The notes under the pieces are model-generated. The model worked only from the letters and a program-made list of their open reading frames with translations. It did not search any database and was not told the DNA's origin. From positions 1 through 18,758 of the forward strand of contig DATEKI010000015.1 of NCBI GenBank assembly GCA_035277545.1: DNA of 18,758 bases, read 5' to 3'. Origin of the DNA: 66-474 sp035277545. Lineage in GTDB: Bacteria; Pseudomonadota; Gammaproteobacteria; Xanthomonadales; Rhodanobacteraceae. Numbering within the stretch: the stretch's first letter is position 1; every line of letters begins with the position of its first letter. Below, one piece after another: positions 1-6,551 of this stretch. Both the position numbers and the translations under genes were made by a program.

Positions 1-95
1 CCGGAACCCAGTGACTTTGGTACCCGATTGAGCCGAGCACGTCAAAAAGTCGCTGGGTCCCGGATCACCGCTTCGCGGCGTCCGGGATGACGACG
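1..95. repeat. REP-like inverted repeat / paired hairpins
   Basis: Positions 1-18 (CCGGAACCCAGTGACTTT) are the near-perfect reverse complement of 46-63 (AAAGTCGCTGGGTCCCGG), with 16 of 18 positions matching. A second hairpin follows directly, with stem CCCGGA (59-64) against TCCGGG (81-86), and the block ends in GGATGACG (85-92). Read on the minus strand, the right half has the shape CGTCATCCCGG...CCAGCGACTTT. I recall this core as a common dispersed REP-type element in Xanthomonadales genomes. The element is probably cut by the window's left edge. It lies outside coding sequence, upstream of the lipid A acyltransferase gene. A degenerate element of similar form is at 18466-18490. Confidence 0.7.
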
Positions 96-164
96 TTCTT
101 TGGTCATTTCGCGCAGGCAGACGGCGCAAAGGCCAAACCGCACCCATTGCTATCATCGCCCGCC

Positions 165-1082
165 ATGCCCACCTCGCCACCCTTTCCGCGCAAGCTGCTC
201 GCGCCGCGCCACTGGCCGGCGTGGATCGGCATCGGTTTCATCCGCGCGATCGTGCTGTTGCCGGCGCGCTGGACACTGGCACTGGGCGCGGCTTTCGGCG
301 CCGCGATTTCGCCGTTGTTGCGCGCGCGCCGGCACGTGATCGCACGCAATCTCGAATTGTGTTTTCCCGAACTCGATCTGCCGCAACGCGACGCCCTGCG
401 CCGCGAGGCGACCCGCGAAATGGGCCGGATGCTGGGCGAATTCGCACTCGGCTGGTTCGCATCCGACGCGAAGCTCGCGAAGCTGCGCGTCGACATCGAA
501 GGGCTGGAACACCTCGAAGCCGCACGTATCGAGGGGCGCGGCGTATTGCTGGTGGGCGGCCACTTTTCGCATCTCGAATTGTGCGCGCGGTTGATCTCGC
601 GCCGCATCCGCATCGCCGGAATGTACCGGCGCATGGACTCCGACGTGTTCGAATGCATGGTGCTGCGCGCGCGGCTGCGCTACGCCGACACCATGTTCGA
701 CAAGGACCAGTTGCGCGCAACCGTGAAATACCTGAAGCGTGGCGGCACGGTCTGGTACGCGCCCGACCAGGACATGCGCGGCAAGGATTCGGTGTTCGCG
801 CCGTTCTTCGGCATTCCTGCCTCGACGATCACGGCGACGCACCACCTCGCACGCCTGTCGGGTGCGGCGGTGATGCCGTTTTTCCATCGCCGCACGCCGG
901 AGGGCGGTTATGTACTGCGGCTGGAACCGCCGCTCGAGAATTTCCCGAGCGACGATGTGGTCGCCGACACCACCCGTGTCAACGCCGCAATCGAAAGGAT
1001 GGTCCGCGCGGCGCCCGCGCAATACCTGTGGGCGCACAAGCGGTTCAAGACGCGTCCGGAAGGCATGCCGCCCGTTTATTGA
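165..1082 (+). CDS. lipid A biosynthesis lauroyl/myristoyl acyltransferase (LpxL/HtrB family)
   Basis: This 305-residue protein belongs to the LpxL/LpxM/HtrB lysophospholipid-acyltransferase family, which adds a secondary acyl chain from acyl-ACP to Kdo-lipid A at the inner face of the inner membrane. An N-terminal hydrophobic anchor spans about residues 19-55. The catalytic HX4E motif is visible as HFSHLE (H133, E138), followed by APDQD near residues 199-203 and the C-terminal QYLWAHKRFKTRP block typical of the family. Length matches the family (about 300). An in-frame ATG at 87 would add 26 residues, but it lies inside the REP-like GGGATGACG, so ATG 165 (MPTSPPFPRKLL) is preferred; no clear Shine-Dalgarno site is visible for it. 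The 3' end overlaps the convergent GT2 gene by 7 nt. LpxL versus LpxM specificity cannot be decided from sequence. Confidence 0.9.
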   Translation: MPTSPPFPRKLLAPRHWPAWIGIGFIRAIVLLPARWTLALGAAFGAAISPLLRARRHVIARNLELCFPELDLPQRDALRREATREMGRMLGEFALGWFASDAKLAKLRVDIEGLEHLEAARIEGRGVLLVGGHFSHLELCARLISRRIRIAGMYRRMDSDVFECMVLRARLRYADTMFDKDQLRATVKYLKRGGTVWYAPDQDMRGKDSVFAPFFGIPASTITATHHLARLSGAAVMPFFHRRTPEGGYVLRLEPPLENFPSDDVVADTTRVNAAIERMVRAAPAQYLWAHKRFKTRPEGMPPVY

Positions 1083-1837
1083 CGCTTCGCGCGTTCGCGC
1101 GTTTCGTGCAGCTTGGCGTATTTCAGGAACACGTAGAACGCGCCCAGCACGCTGGCGATGAAGCCCGCCCAGCCCGAAAGGAAATAGCGTTTGAACACGT
1201 ACTGGCGCACGAAGAAGATCGGCGGATACACCAGCATCATCGGGCCGCTGAAACGCTGCTTGCGCGCGAGCTTGTCGGCGACCATGCCGGACGAATAGCG
1301 GTTGACCTTGGCCACGCGCGCGGCGATGTCGTCGTCGCCCATGTTCACGAAATCCGCCCGCGTCAGCGTTTCGACCGACCCGTCCACTTCCACCGCCGCG
1401 TGCACCGGCACCGCGTTCATGCGCGCGCGCCGGCGGTCGAACAGGCGCAGGTGGCCGTTGCGGTGGCTCCACGGATGTTGCACGCTCCAGAACATCCGCT
1501 CGCGGCGTGGCAGGCGGTAGCCCGCGGCTTGCGGGTTTTCCAACGCGCGCTGGATGACCTCCCGCGTGCCGGGCGACAGGATTTCGTCGGCGTCGAGGTT
1601 CAATATCCAGTCATGCGCCGCCATGTCGATCGCACGCTGCTTCTGCGGGCCGTAATCATCGAAGGGGTGCGTCGCGACGCGCGCACCGTGGCGCCTGGCA
1701 ATTTCGACCGTCGCATCGGTCGAACCGGAATCCAGCACCACGATCTCGTCCGCGAAATCGGCGGCGGCAAGACACGCCTCCAGCGTGTCCGCGTTGTTGT
1801 ACGTGATGATCACCAGCGAAAATTTTTCACGCGCCAT
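1076..1837 (-). CDS. glycosyltransferase family 2, LPS core type (WaaE/KdtX-like)
   Basis: A 253-residue GT-A fold glycosyltransferase. Visible motifs are the N-terminal beta strand and TYNN (residues 12-15), DSGSTDAT (36-43), YGPQKQRA (62-69) and the metal/nucleotide-sugar DXD-type motif LDADE (81-85). The hydrophobic, basic C-terminal tail (about residues 205-240) resembles the membrane-associated end of WaaE/KdtX-like enzymes, which attach a hexose to the inner core of LPS in the cytoplasm. A TTG six bases further upstream is possible, but ATG 1837 has AAGGA about ten bases in front (GTGAAGGATCTTGCACATG) and is chosen. The start overlaps the end of the O-antigen ligase gene by 11 nt, suggesting translational coupling in an LPS operon. 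Donor and acceptor sugars cannot be assigned. Confidence 0.87.
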   Translation of the reverse strand: MAREKFSLVIITYNNADTLEACLAAADFADEIVVLDSGSTDATVEIARRHGARVATHPFDDYGPQKQRAIDMAAHDWILNLDADEILSPGTREVIQRALENPQAAGYRLPRRERMFWSVQHPWSHRNGHLRLFDRRRARMNAVPVHAAVEVDGSVETLTRADFVNMGDDDIAARVAKVNRYSSGMVADKLARKQRFSGPMMLVYPPIFFVRQYVFKRYFLSGWAGFIASVLGAFYVFLKYAKLHETRERAKRQ

Positions 1838-3137
1838 GTGCAAGATCCTTCACCCGCAAATGCGCACGCTGCACCGGCGCATCGTCCGGCACGTCGGCGT
1901 ACAGCGCCGCGCACCACAGCGCCAGTAGCCACCAGAACAAGAGGCCCCACCACGCGGAATAGAACGCGAGATGTGTGTTGAGTGGGAACACCGTGACCGC
2001 CAGCGCGACGGTGACCGGGAACGCGCGGCGGCGCGCTTCCGGACCCACGGTTCGCCATGCACGCAGCGCCAGCACCAGTCCGGCCAGCCACAGGATCAAT
2101 CCGACCGCACCGGTGTCACCGAGGATTTCCAGCACGATCTGGTGCGGATGGCACGCGCCCTCGCCGACGCCGCAGGCTTCCTCGGTGACGAAGTGGTCGT
2201 TCGGCGGCGCGTAATGCGGATAGGCTTCGCGGAAATCGCGCACACCCACGCCAAGCACCGGATGCGCGGCGATCATCTTCGCCGTCACGCGCCAGATGTC
2301 GATGCGCCCGCTGCTGGCGTAATTGACTGCATGCCGGGTATCGTGCAGCGCCGCGACGGTGCGGTCCATGCGCGCGTCGAAACGCGCCGAGGTTTTCCAG
2401 GCGACGCCCATCGCCGCCGTGGCCACCACGCAGGCGGCGAGGATCCAGGCGGCAAGCCGCAGCGGCGAACGCGCTTCGACCCAGAAGAACGCCAGCAGCG
2501 CGACGCCATAGGTGATCCACGCCGCGCGCGAACCCGCCAGCAGGATCGGCACCAGCAGAAACAACATCGCGATGATCAATCCGCGACGATTAAAACGCCG
2601 CTTCGCCGCCCACAACACGAACGGCGACAGCGACGCCAGCACCGGACCCAGTTTCAAATTGCCGGCGCCGAATATGCCGGAAATGCGCTGCGGATCGGCG
2701 TGACCGCCCAGGCTGTACCCCGTCAGTGCCTGCACCCATGCGTCCAGCGCCCACAGCGCGACCACGATGCCGGCGGCGAGGCACAACGCATTCAACCGCG
2801 ACGCACGCCTCACCGCGAAGCACACGTACACGCCGAAGGGTGCGAAGCGGATGTACGCCGCGGCGCTGCTCCAGCTTCGCGCGGGATCGACCGCGCCCGG
2901 CGCCGAAACCAGCGCCGCCAGGAAATACGCCGCCCACAGCCAAAGCAACAGACGCGCACCGGGATGGCCGGTCAGCGCCCGGCGATCGCGAATGAACAGG
3001 ATGATCGCGCCGAGCATGCAGATCAGCACGCCCAGTTCGCTCGACCGGCCGAACGGCAGCAGGAACACCACCAGCCAGACCGGGGTGAGCGGCGACAGCA
3101 GGGCGGCTTTCAGACCAGCGCGCAGGGAAAATGCCAC
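1827..3137 (-). CDS. O-antigen ligase family protein (WaaL/Wzy_C type)
   Basis: A polytopic inner-membrane protein of about 436 residues with roughly ten or more hydrophobic helices. It has the Wzy_C-type signature: a large periplasmic loop with GVGVRDFREAYPHYAPPNDH, followed by HPHQIVLEILGDTGAVGL, where WaaL proteins carry an essential His. WaaL joins undecaprenyl-linked O-antigen to lipid A-core on the periplasmic face. Its position between two LPS-type glycosyltransferases supports a ligase rather than a polymerase role, though family members are hard to separate. Start choice is uncertain. The frame is open back to a TTG at 3179 that has no ribosome-binding site and sits 4 nt after the upstream stop. 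GTG 3137 (MAFSLRAGLKAALLSP) has a GGA about ten bases upstream and gives a normal N-terminus. The 3' end overlaps the GT2 gene by 11 nt. Confidence 0.85.
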   Translation of the reverse strand: MAFSLRAGLKAALLSPLTPVWLVVFLLPFGRSSELGVLICMLGAIILFIRDRRALTGHPGARLLLWLWAAYFLAALVSAPGAVDPARSWSSAAAYIRFAPFGVYVCFAVRRASRLNALCLAAGIVVALWALDAWVQALTGYSLGGHADPQRISGIFGAGNLKLGPVLASLSPFVLWAAKRRFNRRGLIIAMLFLLVPILLAGSRAAWITYGVALLAFFWVEARSPLRLAAWILAACVVATAAMGVAWKTSARFDARMDRTVAALHDTRHAVNYASSGRIDIWRVTAKMIAAHPVLGVGVRDFREAYPHYAPPNDHFVTEEACGVGEGACHPHQIVLEILGDTGAVGLILWLAGLVLALRAWRTVGPEARRRAFPVTVALAVTVFPLNTHLAFYSAWWGLLFWWLLALWCAALYADVPDDAPVQRAHLRVKDLAHGA

Positions 3138-3183
3138 GACGGGAACATCCGGGGAAAGCGCGCATCCTAACGCGCGCAAGGAT

Positions 3184-4353
3184 TCACGCGCGGCGCGGCG
3201 TCGCCGCCAGTTCCTGGTACAACGCGAGAACCGAAGCTTGCATGTCGGCCAGTCGATAACGCTGCAATGGCGCGATTGGCGGCGCGCGCCCCAGCAGCTC
3301 GGCCGCGCGGACGATCAGCTTGTCGATGTCGCCCGCGGGTACGCGTCCGGCGGGATAAAGTTCGGCCAGCAGTTCGCCGGCGCCGCCGTGCGCGTAGCCC
3401 AGCACCGGGCGGCACAGCGACAGTGCTTCGACCACGGTGCGGCCGAAGCTTTCCGGTTTGTTGGAAAGCTGCAGCACCAGGTCGGACACCGCGAACACGT
3501 CGCGCACGTCGTTGCGCGGCGGCGAGAATGCAACGCAGTCGGAAACGCCGCTCGCCTTCGCCAGCGCGTGCATTTCCGCAAGGTAAGCCTCGCGCCCGGA
3601 TTCGACGATGCCCAGCAGCAGCAGGCGCGTCTCGATGCCGCGCTCACGCAAGCCGGCGATCAAGGCGATCGCGTCGGCGTGGCCCTTCAGGCGCGTGCCG
3701 CGCGCGGGCAGCGTGAGCAAGGGCGCGCCCGCGAGCTGCGGGAACTCCGCGAAGAAGCGCGTGCGCCACGCATCCTCCGGCCGGTAGCCGTAGGGAAACG
3801 CATCGGGATCGATGCCGCGCGGGATCACGCTGAGACGGGCCGCATCGACGCGCGGGTAATGGCTGAGCACGAAGTCGTGCACCGTCTGCGACACCGTGAT
3901 CACCCGGTCGCCGCGGGTCATGATCCCGCTCCAGCGGCCGGGCGTGTTGAGCCCGTGCACCGTGGTGACGAAATGCGGCCGCGGGTGCATGCCGCGCAGC
4001 GCGTACCACGCCAGCCATGCGGGAACGCGCGAACGTGCATGCACGATGTCGGGCGCGATCCCGGACAGGAGCCGACGCAGGGGACCGACCCGGGCGAGGC
4101 TGCGCAGCGACTTGGCACCGATGTCCAGCGTGACGTGCTCGCCGCCTTCCCGTTCCAGCCGCTCGACCATGCGGCCGCCCGCGGAAACCACGACCGAACG
4201 ATGCCCTGCCAGGACCAGCGCATGCGAGACTTCCAGTGCGGAACGCTCGGCGCCACCGTTCTCCAGCGCAGGCAGCAGCTGGACGACGGTCAAACGGGTC
4301 GGCGTGGGGGCAGGTTCGCTCACGAATTCCTGCAAGGCGGCAGCGGCGGGCAT
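3184..4353 (-). CDS. glycosyltransferase family 4 (GT-B fold)
   Basis: A 389-residue retaining GT-B glycosyltransferase. The N-terminal domain has LPALENGGAERSALEVSHAL (about residues 28-47), the acceptor-side glycine-rich loop typical of GT4. The C-terminal Rossmann domain has IPRGIDPDAF and the EX7E signature PESFGRTVVEAL, followed by GYAHGGAGELL, which binds the nucleotide-sugar donor. Such enzymes add sugars to LPS core or O-antigen in the cytoplasm. ATG 4353 has AAGGA eight to nine bases upstream (CAAGGAACAAAGGCATG), so the start is well supported. It is followed closely by the O-antigen ligase gene and preceded, 69 bp away, by a zinc-finger protein gene on the same strand. Sugar specificity is unknown. 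Confidence 0.9.
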   Translation of the reverse strand: MPAAAALQEFVSEPAPTPTRLTVVQLLPALENGGAERSALEVSHALVLAGHRSVVVSAGGRMVERLEREGGEHVTLDIGAKSLRSLARVGPLRRLLSGIAPDIVHARSRVPAWLAWYALRGMHPRPHFVTTVHGLNTPGRWSGIMTRGDRVITVSQTVHDFVLSHYPRVDAARLSVIPRGIDPDAFPYGYRPEDAWRTRFFAEFPQLAGAPLLTLPARGTRLKGHADAIALIAGLRERGIETRLLLLGIVESGREAYLAEMHALAKASGVSDCVAFSPPRNDVRDVFAVSDLVLQLSNKPESFGRTVVEALSLCRPVLGYAHGGAGELLAELYPAGRVPAGDIDKLIVRAAELLGRAPPIAPLQRYRLADMQASVLALYQELAATPRRA

Positions 4354-4422
4354 GCCTTTGTTCCTTGCAAGAATCGCGCCGAAGACCGGCGAATGCCTGT
4401 TCCCTGCTCCGCTGCGAACGCC

Positions 4423-4644
4423 TCAGGTTTCGCTGCGCTTCAGGATGTACTCCGCTCCGCAATACGGGCACACCGTGGTGCCGCCGTCATCGACGATGGG
4501 CAGGTAGATGCGCGGGTGCGAATTCCAAAGCGTCATCTCGGGCAGCGGGCAGGCCAGCGGCAGGTCCGCCTCGGTCACCTCGTAGCGGCGCTTGGCGTTG
4601 GCGGGTTCACCCACGGGATAGGAAGGGGCCGGCTGGGGAGACAT
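4423..4644 (-). CDS. CHCC-type zinc-finger domain protein
   Basis: A 73-residue cytosolic protein of the zf-CHCC family (Pfam zf-CHCC, the fold of the NDUFS6 C-terminus). The zinc ligands are visible: Cys in LACPLPEM (about residue 32), His in WNSHPRIYL (about 43), and the CPYC pair (about residues 59-62) in TTVCPYCGAEYIL. Small stand-alone proteins of this type are common in beta- and gammaproteobacteria, often near LPS or ilvE genes; their function is not established. It lies between the mgtC-like gene (93 bp upstream) and the GT4 gene (69 bp downstream) on the same strand. It may have its own promoter at 4711-4741. Confidence 0.88.
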   Translation of the reverse strand: MSPQPAPSYPVGEPANAKRRYEVTEADLPLACPLPEMTLWNSHPRIYLPIVDDGGTTVCPYCGAEYILKRSET

Positions 4645-4670
4645 GCTTGGAATCCGTAAAGGTCGTGAGT

Positions 4671-4698
4671 GAGCTGCGCCGCCCGGCGGCGTCAGCTC
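4671..4698. other. strong GC hairpin in the mgtC / zinc-finger intergenic region
   Basis: GAGCTGCGCCGCC (4671-4683) pairs with GGCGGCGTCAGCTC (4685-4698) with one bulged base; a few central pairs must open to form a loop. No T-tract follows on either strand, so it is not a canonical intrinsic terminator. On the minus strand it falls between the mgtC-like stop and the zinc-finger start, inside the leader that would be made from the putative promoter at 4741-4711. It could attenuate readthrough or protect the 3' or 5' end of an mRNA; that role is inference. Confidence 0.5.
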
Positions 4699-4710
4699 GA
4701 ATGAACCGGA

Positions 4711-4741
4711 ATTCTACCGCAGCGCCGCCGCACGGCCTCAA
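4711..4741 (-). promoter_or_regulatory. putative sigma-70 promoter for the zinc-finger gene
   Basis: On the minus strand TTGAGG (4741-4736, overlapping the mgtC-like stop codon) is followed after 19 bp by TAGAAT (4716-4711), which matches the -10 consensus at five of six positions. The spacer is longer than the 17-bp optimum. A start near 4704 would leave a leader of about 60 nt containing the 4671-4698 hairpin. It could drive the zinc-finger, GT4, waaL-like and GT2 genes independently of the mgtC-like gene. Confidence 0.35.
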
Positions 4742-5433
4742 CTCGCGCGCGAAGTAATATCCAGCGACACCGCCTGGACGCCCGCCACCCCGCGCAGCGC
4801 ATCGGCCAGCGGGCCGAGCGCGCCGCGATCGAAGCCGCGCGCGAATTCGACGGTCACTTCATCGCCATCGCCGGGGATGTGGCGGGTGACGATGGTGCTG
4901 GCCGGCAGCTCGCGCACCGCCAGGACCTGCTCGATCGCGGCCAGCGACGCACGCCCCGCGAAAGTCATGCGCACCTGCGGCAGGCTTTTGCGCACCGCGA
5001 AGCGGCGTTCCAGCGGCTTCAGCACGGCGAGGATCACCCACGCCACCGCCGTCGCGATCACGGCCGCGGCATACATGCCGCCACCGACCGCCAAGCCGAT
5101 CGCCGCCACCGTCCACAAGCCCGCGGCGGTGGTGAGGCCGCGCACCACGTTTTCGCGTTGCATGAACATGATGGTGCCGGCGCCGAGGAAGCCGATGCCG
5201 CTGATCACCTGCGCGGCGATGCGGGAAGGATCCAGCACCACCCGCGGCCAATGCTGCAGGACATCGGAAAAAGCGAACGCGGAAACGATCATCGCCAGGG
5301 CCGCGCCGAGGCACACCAGCATGTGGGTGCGCAGCCCCGCGGCCCAGGTGTGGCGCTCGCGGTCGAACCCGATCACCGCGCCGAGCGCGGCGGCCAGCAA
5401 CAAGCGCACGGCGATTTCCCAGGTCGGCAGCAT
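4738..5433 (-). CDS. MgtC/SapB family membrane protein
   Basis: A 231-residue inner-membrane protein. The first about 140 residues form four to five helices with MgtC-family hallmarks: GAVIGFDRERHTWAAGLRTHM (about residues 18-38), where the R-E-R and GLRTH positions are conserved, and VISGIGFLGAGTIM (about 76-89) followed by GLTTAAGLWTVAAIGLAVG (about 99-117). A soluble C-terminal domain (about 150-231) resembles the ACT-like tail found in many MgtC/YhiD proteins. MgtC of Salmonella is linked to growth in low magnesium and inhibition of F1Fo ATPase; chromosomal homologues in free-living bacteria are mostly uncharacterised. ATG 5433 is the natural start, with a weak ribosome-binding site. It is divergent from the ELM1-family gene and is the first gene of the minus-strand run toward the LPS genes. 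Confidence 0.9.
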   Translation of the reverse strand: MLPTWEIAVRLLLAAALGAVIGFDRERHTWAAGLRTHMLVCLGAALAMIVSAFAFSDVLQHWPRVVLDPSRIAAQVISGIGFLGAGTIMFMQRENVVRGLTTAAGLWTVAAIGLAVGGGMYAAAVIATAVAWVILAVLKPLERRFAVRKSLPQVRMTFAGRASLAAIEQVLAVRELPASTIVTRHIPGDGDEVTVEFARGFDRGALGPLADALRGVAGVQAVSLDITSRAS

Positions 5434-5522
5434 GGTACGGGTCCGCGATATCCGAACAGGCGAAAGTCTATCCGCAAGGCTTGCTCCCGCATAATCACGC
5501 GACCTTTTCGACGGCGACCCCG

Positions 5523-6482
5523 ATGCCGCACCCCCCCCATTCCGCCTGGGTCATCAGCGATGGTGCCGCCGGCAACGAGCGCCAGGCCTTGGCGCTGGCT
5601 TCCGCGCTGGGCGTCTCGGCGCGGGTGATGGCCTTGCCGTTGCGTGCGCCGTGGGCGTGGTTCGCGCCGCGCCGCATCCCGGGCGGACGGCTGGCGCTCA
5701 GTGATCGTGATCGCGCCGGCTTCGAGGCGCCGTGGCCCGACGTCGCGATCGGTTGCGGGCGCAGCGCCGCGCTGCTGACGCGGATGCTGCGCGATCTTTC
5801 AAGTGGCGATTGCTACTGCGTGCAGATCCTCGATCCACGCATCGATCCGCGCCATTGGGACGCGGTGGTTGCACCACGCCATGACCGGCTGGAAGGCCCG
5901 AACGTGCTGCACACGCTGGGCTCGCTCAATCCGGTCGACGACGCGTGGCTGGCGTCCGGCCGCGAGGCGTTCCCGGATTTCGGCGCGCTACCGGGCCCGC
6001 GGGTCGCGCTGCTGGTCGGCGGCCCGCGCCGCGGCATCGAGTTCGACGAACGCTTGTCGCAGTGCCTGATCGAAACCGTGCGCACGGCTGCGCAAGGCGG
6101 CAGCGTGCTGGCCACCACCTCGCGGCGCACGCCGCCCGAATTCGCGACGCGCGTGCGCGATGCACTCGCGGACTACCCCGGCACCTTCTGGAACGGCGAA
6201 GGGACCAATCCCTATCCGGGACTGCTCGGCTGGGCCGGCCGCATCGTGGTGACGCCCGATTCGGTGAACATGTTGTCCGAAGCCTGCGCGGCGGGCGTAC
6301 CGGTGCACACGGTCACGACCGCGCCGCTGCCGGAAAAAATCGCGCGTTTCCACGCGGCGCTGCGCGAACGCGGATTGCTCACCGACCTGGACGGGACGCG
6401 CGCCGCGGTCGCGCCGCTGCGCGAAACGCACGCGATCGCGGCCGAGCTGCGCAAGCGCATGGCGGCTCGACAGCCTGCGTAG
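5523..6482 (+). CDS. mitochondrial fission ELM1 family protein (GT-B-like, DUF1022)
   Basis: A 319-residue cytosolic protein that I recognise as the bacterial ELM1/DUF1022 family. The N-terminus WVISDGAAGNERQALALA is the characteristic opening. Other family-like blocks are VAIGCGRSAALLTRML, VQILDPRIDP, VVAPRHDRL, NVLHTLGSLNPV and the donor-site-like VTPDSVNMLSEACAAGVPVHTV. The family is predicted to have a GT-B glycosyltransferase-like fold; its biochemical role in bacteria is not established. The open frame extends to a TTG at 5481, but ATG 5523 directly precedes the conserved N-terminus. A possible -10 box, CATAAT (5490-5495), would start transcription about 20 nt upstream of this ATG. The gene is divergent from the mgtC-like gene and convergent with glnE. 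Confidence 0.85.
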   Translation: MPHPPHSAWVISDGAAGNERQALALASALGVSARVMALPLRAPWAWFAPRRIPGGRLALSDRDRAGFEAPWPDVAIGCGRSAALLTRMLRDLSSGDCYCVQILDPRIDPRHWDAVVAPRHDRLEGPNVLHTLGSLNPVDDAWLASGREAFPDFGALPGPRVALLVGGPRRGIEFDERLSQCLIETVRTAAQGGSVLATTSRRTPPEFATRVRDALADYPGTFWNGEGTNPYPGLLGWAGRIVVTPDSVNMLSEACAAGVPVHTVTTAPLPEKIARFHAALRERGLLTDLDGTRAAVAPLRETHAIAAELRKRMAARQPA

Positions 6483-6543
6483 GACGGGTTTCAACCCGCC
6501 ATCGTGATCCTTGTTGCTGCATGGCGGGTCAAGACCCGCCCTA
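6480..6543. repeat. pair of inverted REP-like hairpins between convergent genes
   Basis: TAGGACGGGTTTCAACCCGCCAT is at 6480-6502 and its near-perfect inverse, ATGGCGGGTCAAGACCCGCCCTA, at 6521-6543. Each unit is itself a small hairpin (CGGGTttcaACCCG; GCGGGTcaagACCCGC), and the two can also pair as one long stem. The left unit begins inside the ELM1-family stop codon and the right one ends 8 bp before the glnE stop. This GGGCGGGT...ACCCGCC form is a frequent dispersed element in proteobacterial genomes. Between two convergent genes it may serve as a bidirectional transcription end or mRNA 3' protector, though there is no T-tract. Confidence 0.75.
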
Positions 6544-6551
6544 CAGCGGGC

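Noticed and set aside
87..164. N-terminal extension of the lipid A acyltransferase from ATG 87
   Set aside because: The ATG lies in the GGGATGACG end of the REP-like element and the added 26 residues do not fit the family; ATG 165 gives a normal N-terminus.
221..4659. Several long Arg/Ala/Gln-rich plus-strand frames (221-1981, 1971-3170, 2767-4659)
   Set aside because: They overlap recognised acyltransferase, GT2, ligase and GT4 genes and cross their boundaries; composition is typical of shadow frames.
4671..4698. Hairpin considered as the mgtC-like gene terminator
   Set aside because: No T-tract follows the stem on either strand, so intrinsic termination is not supported.
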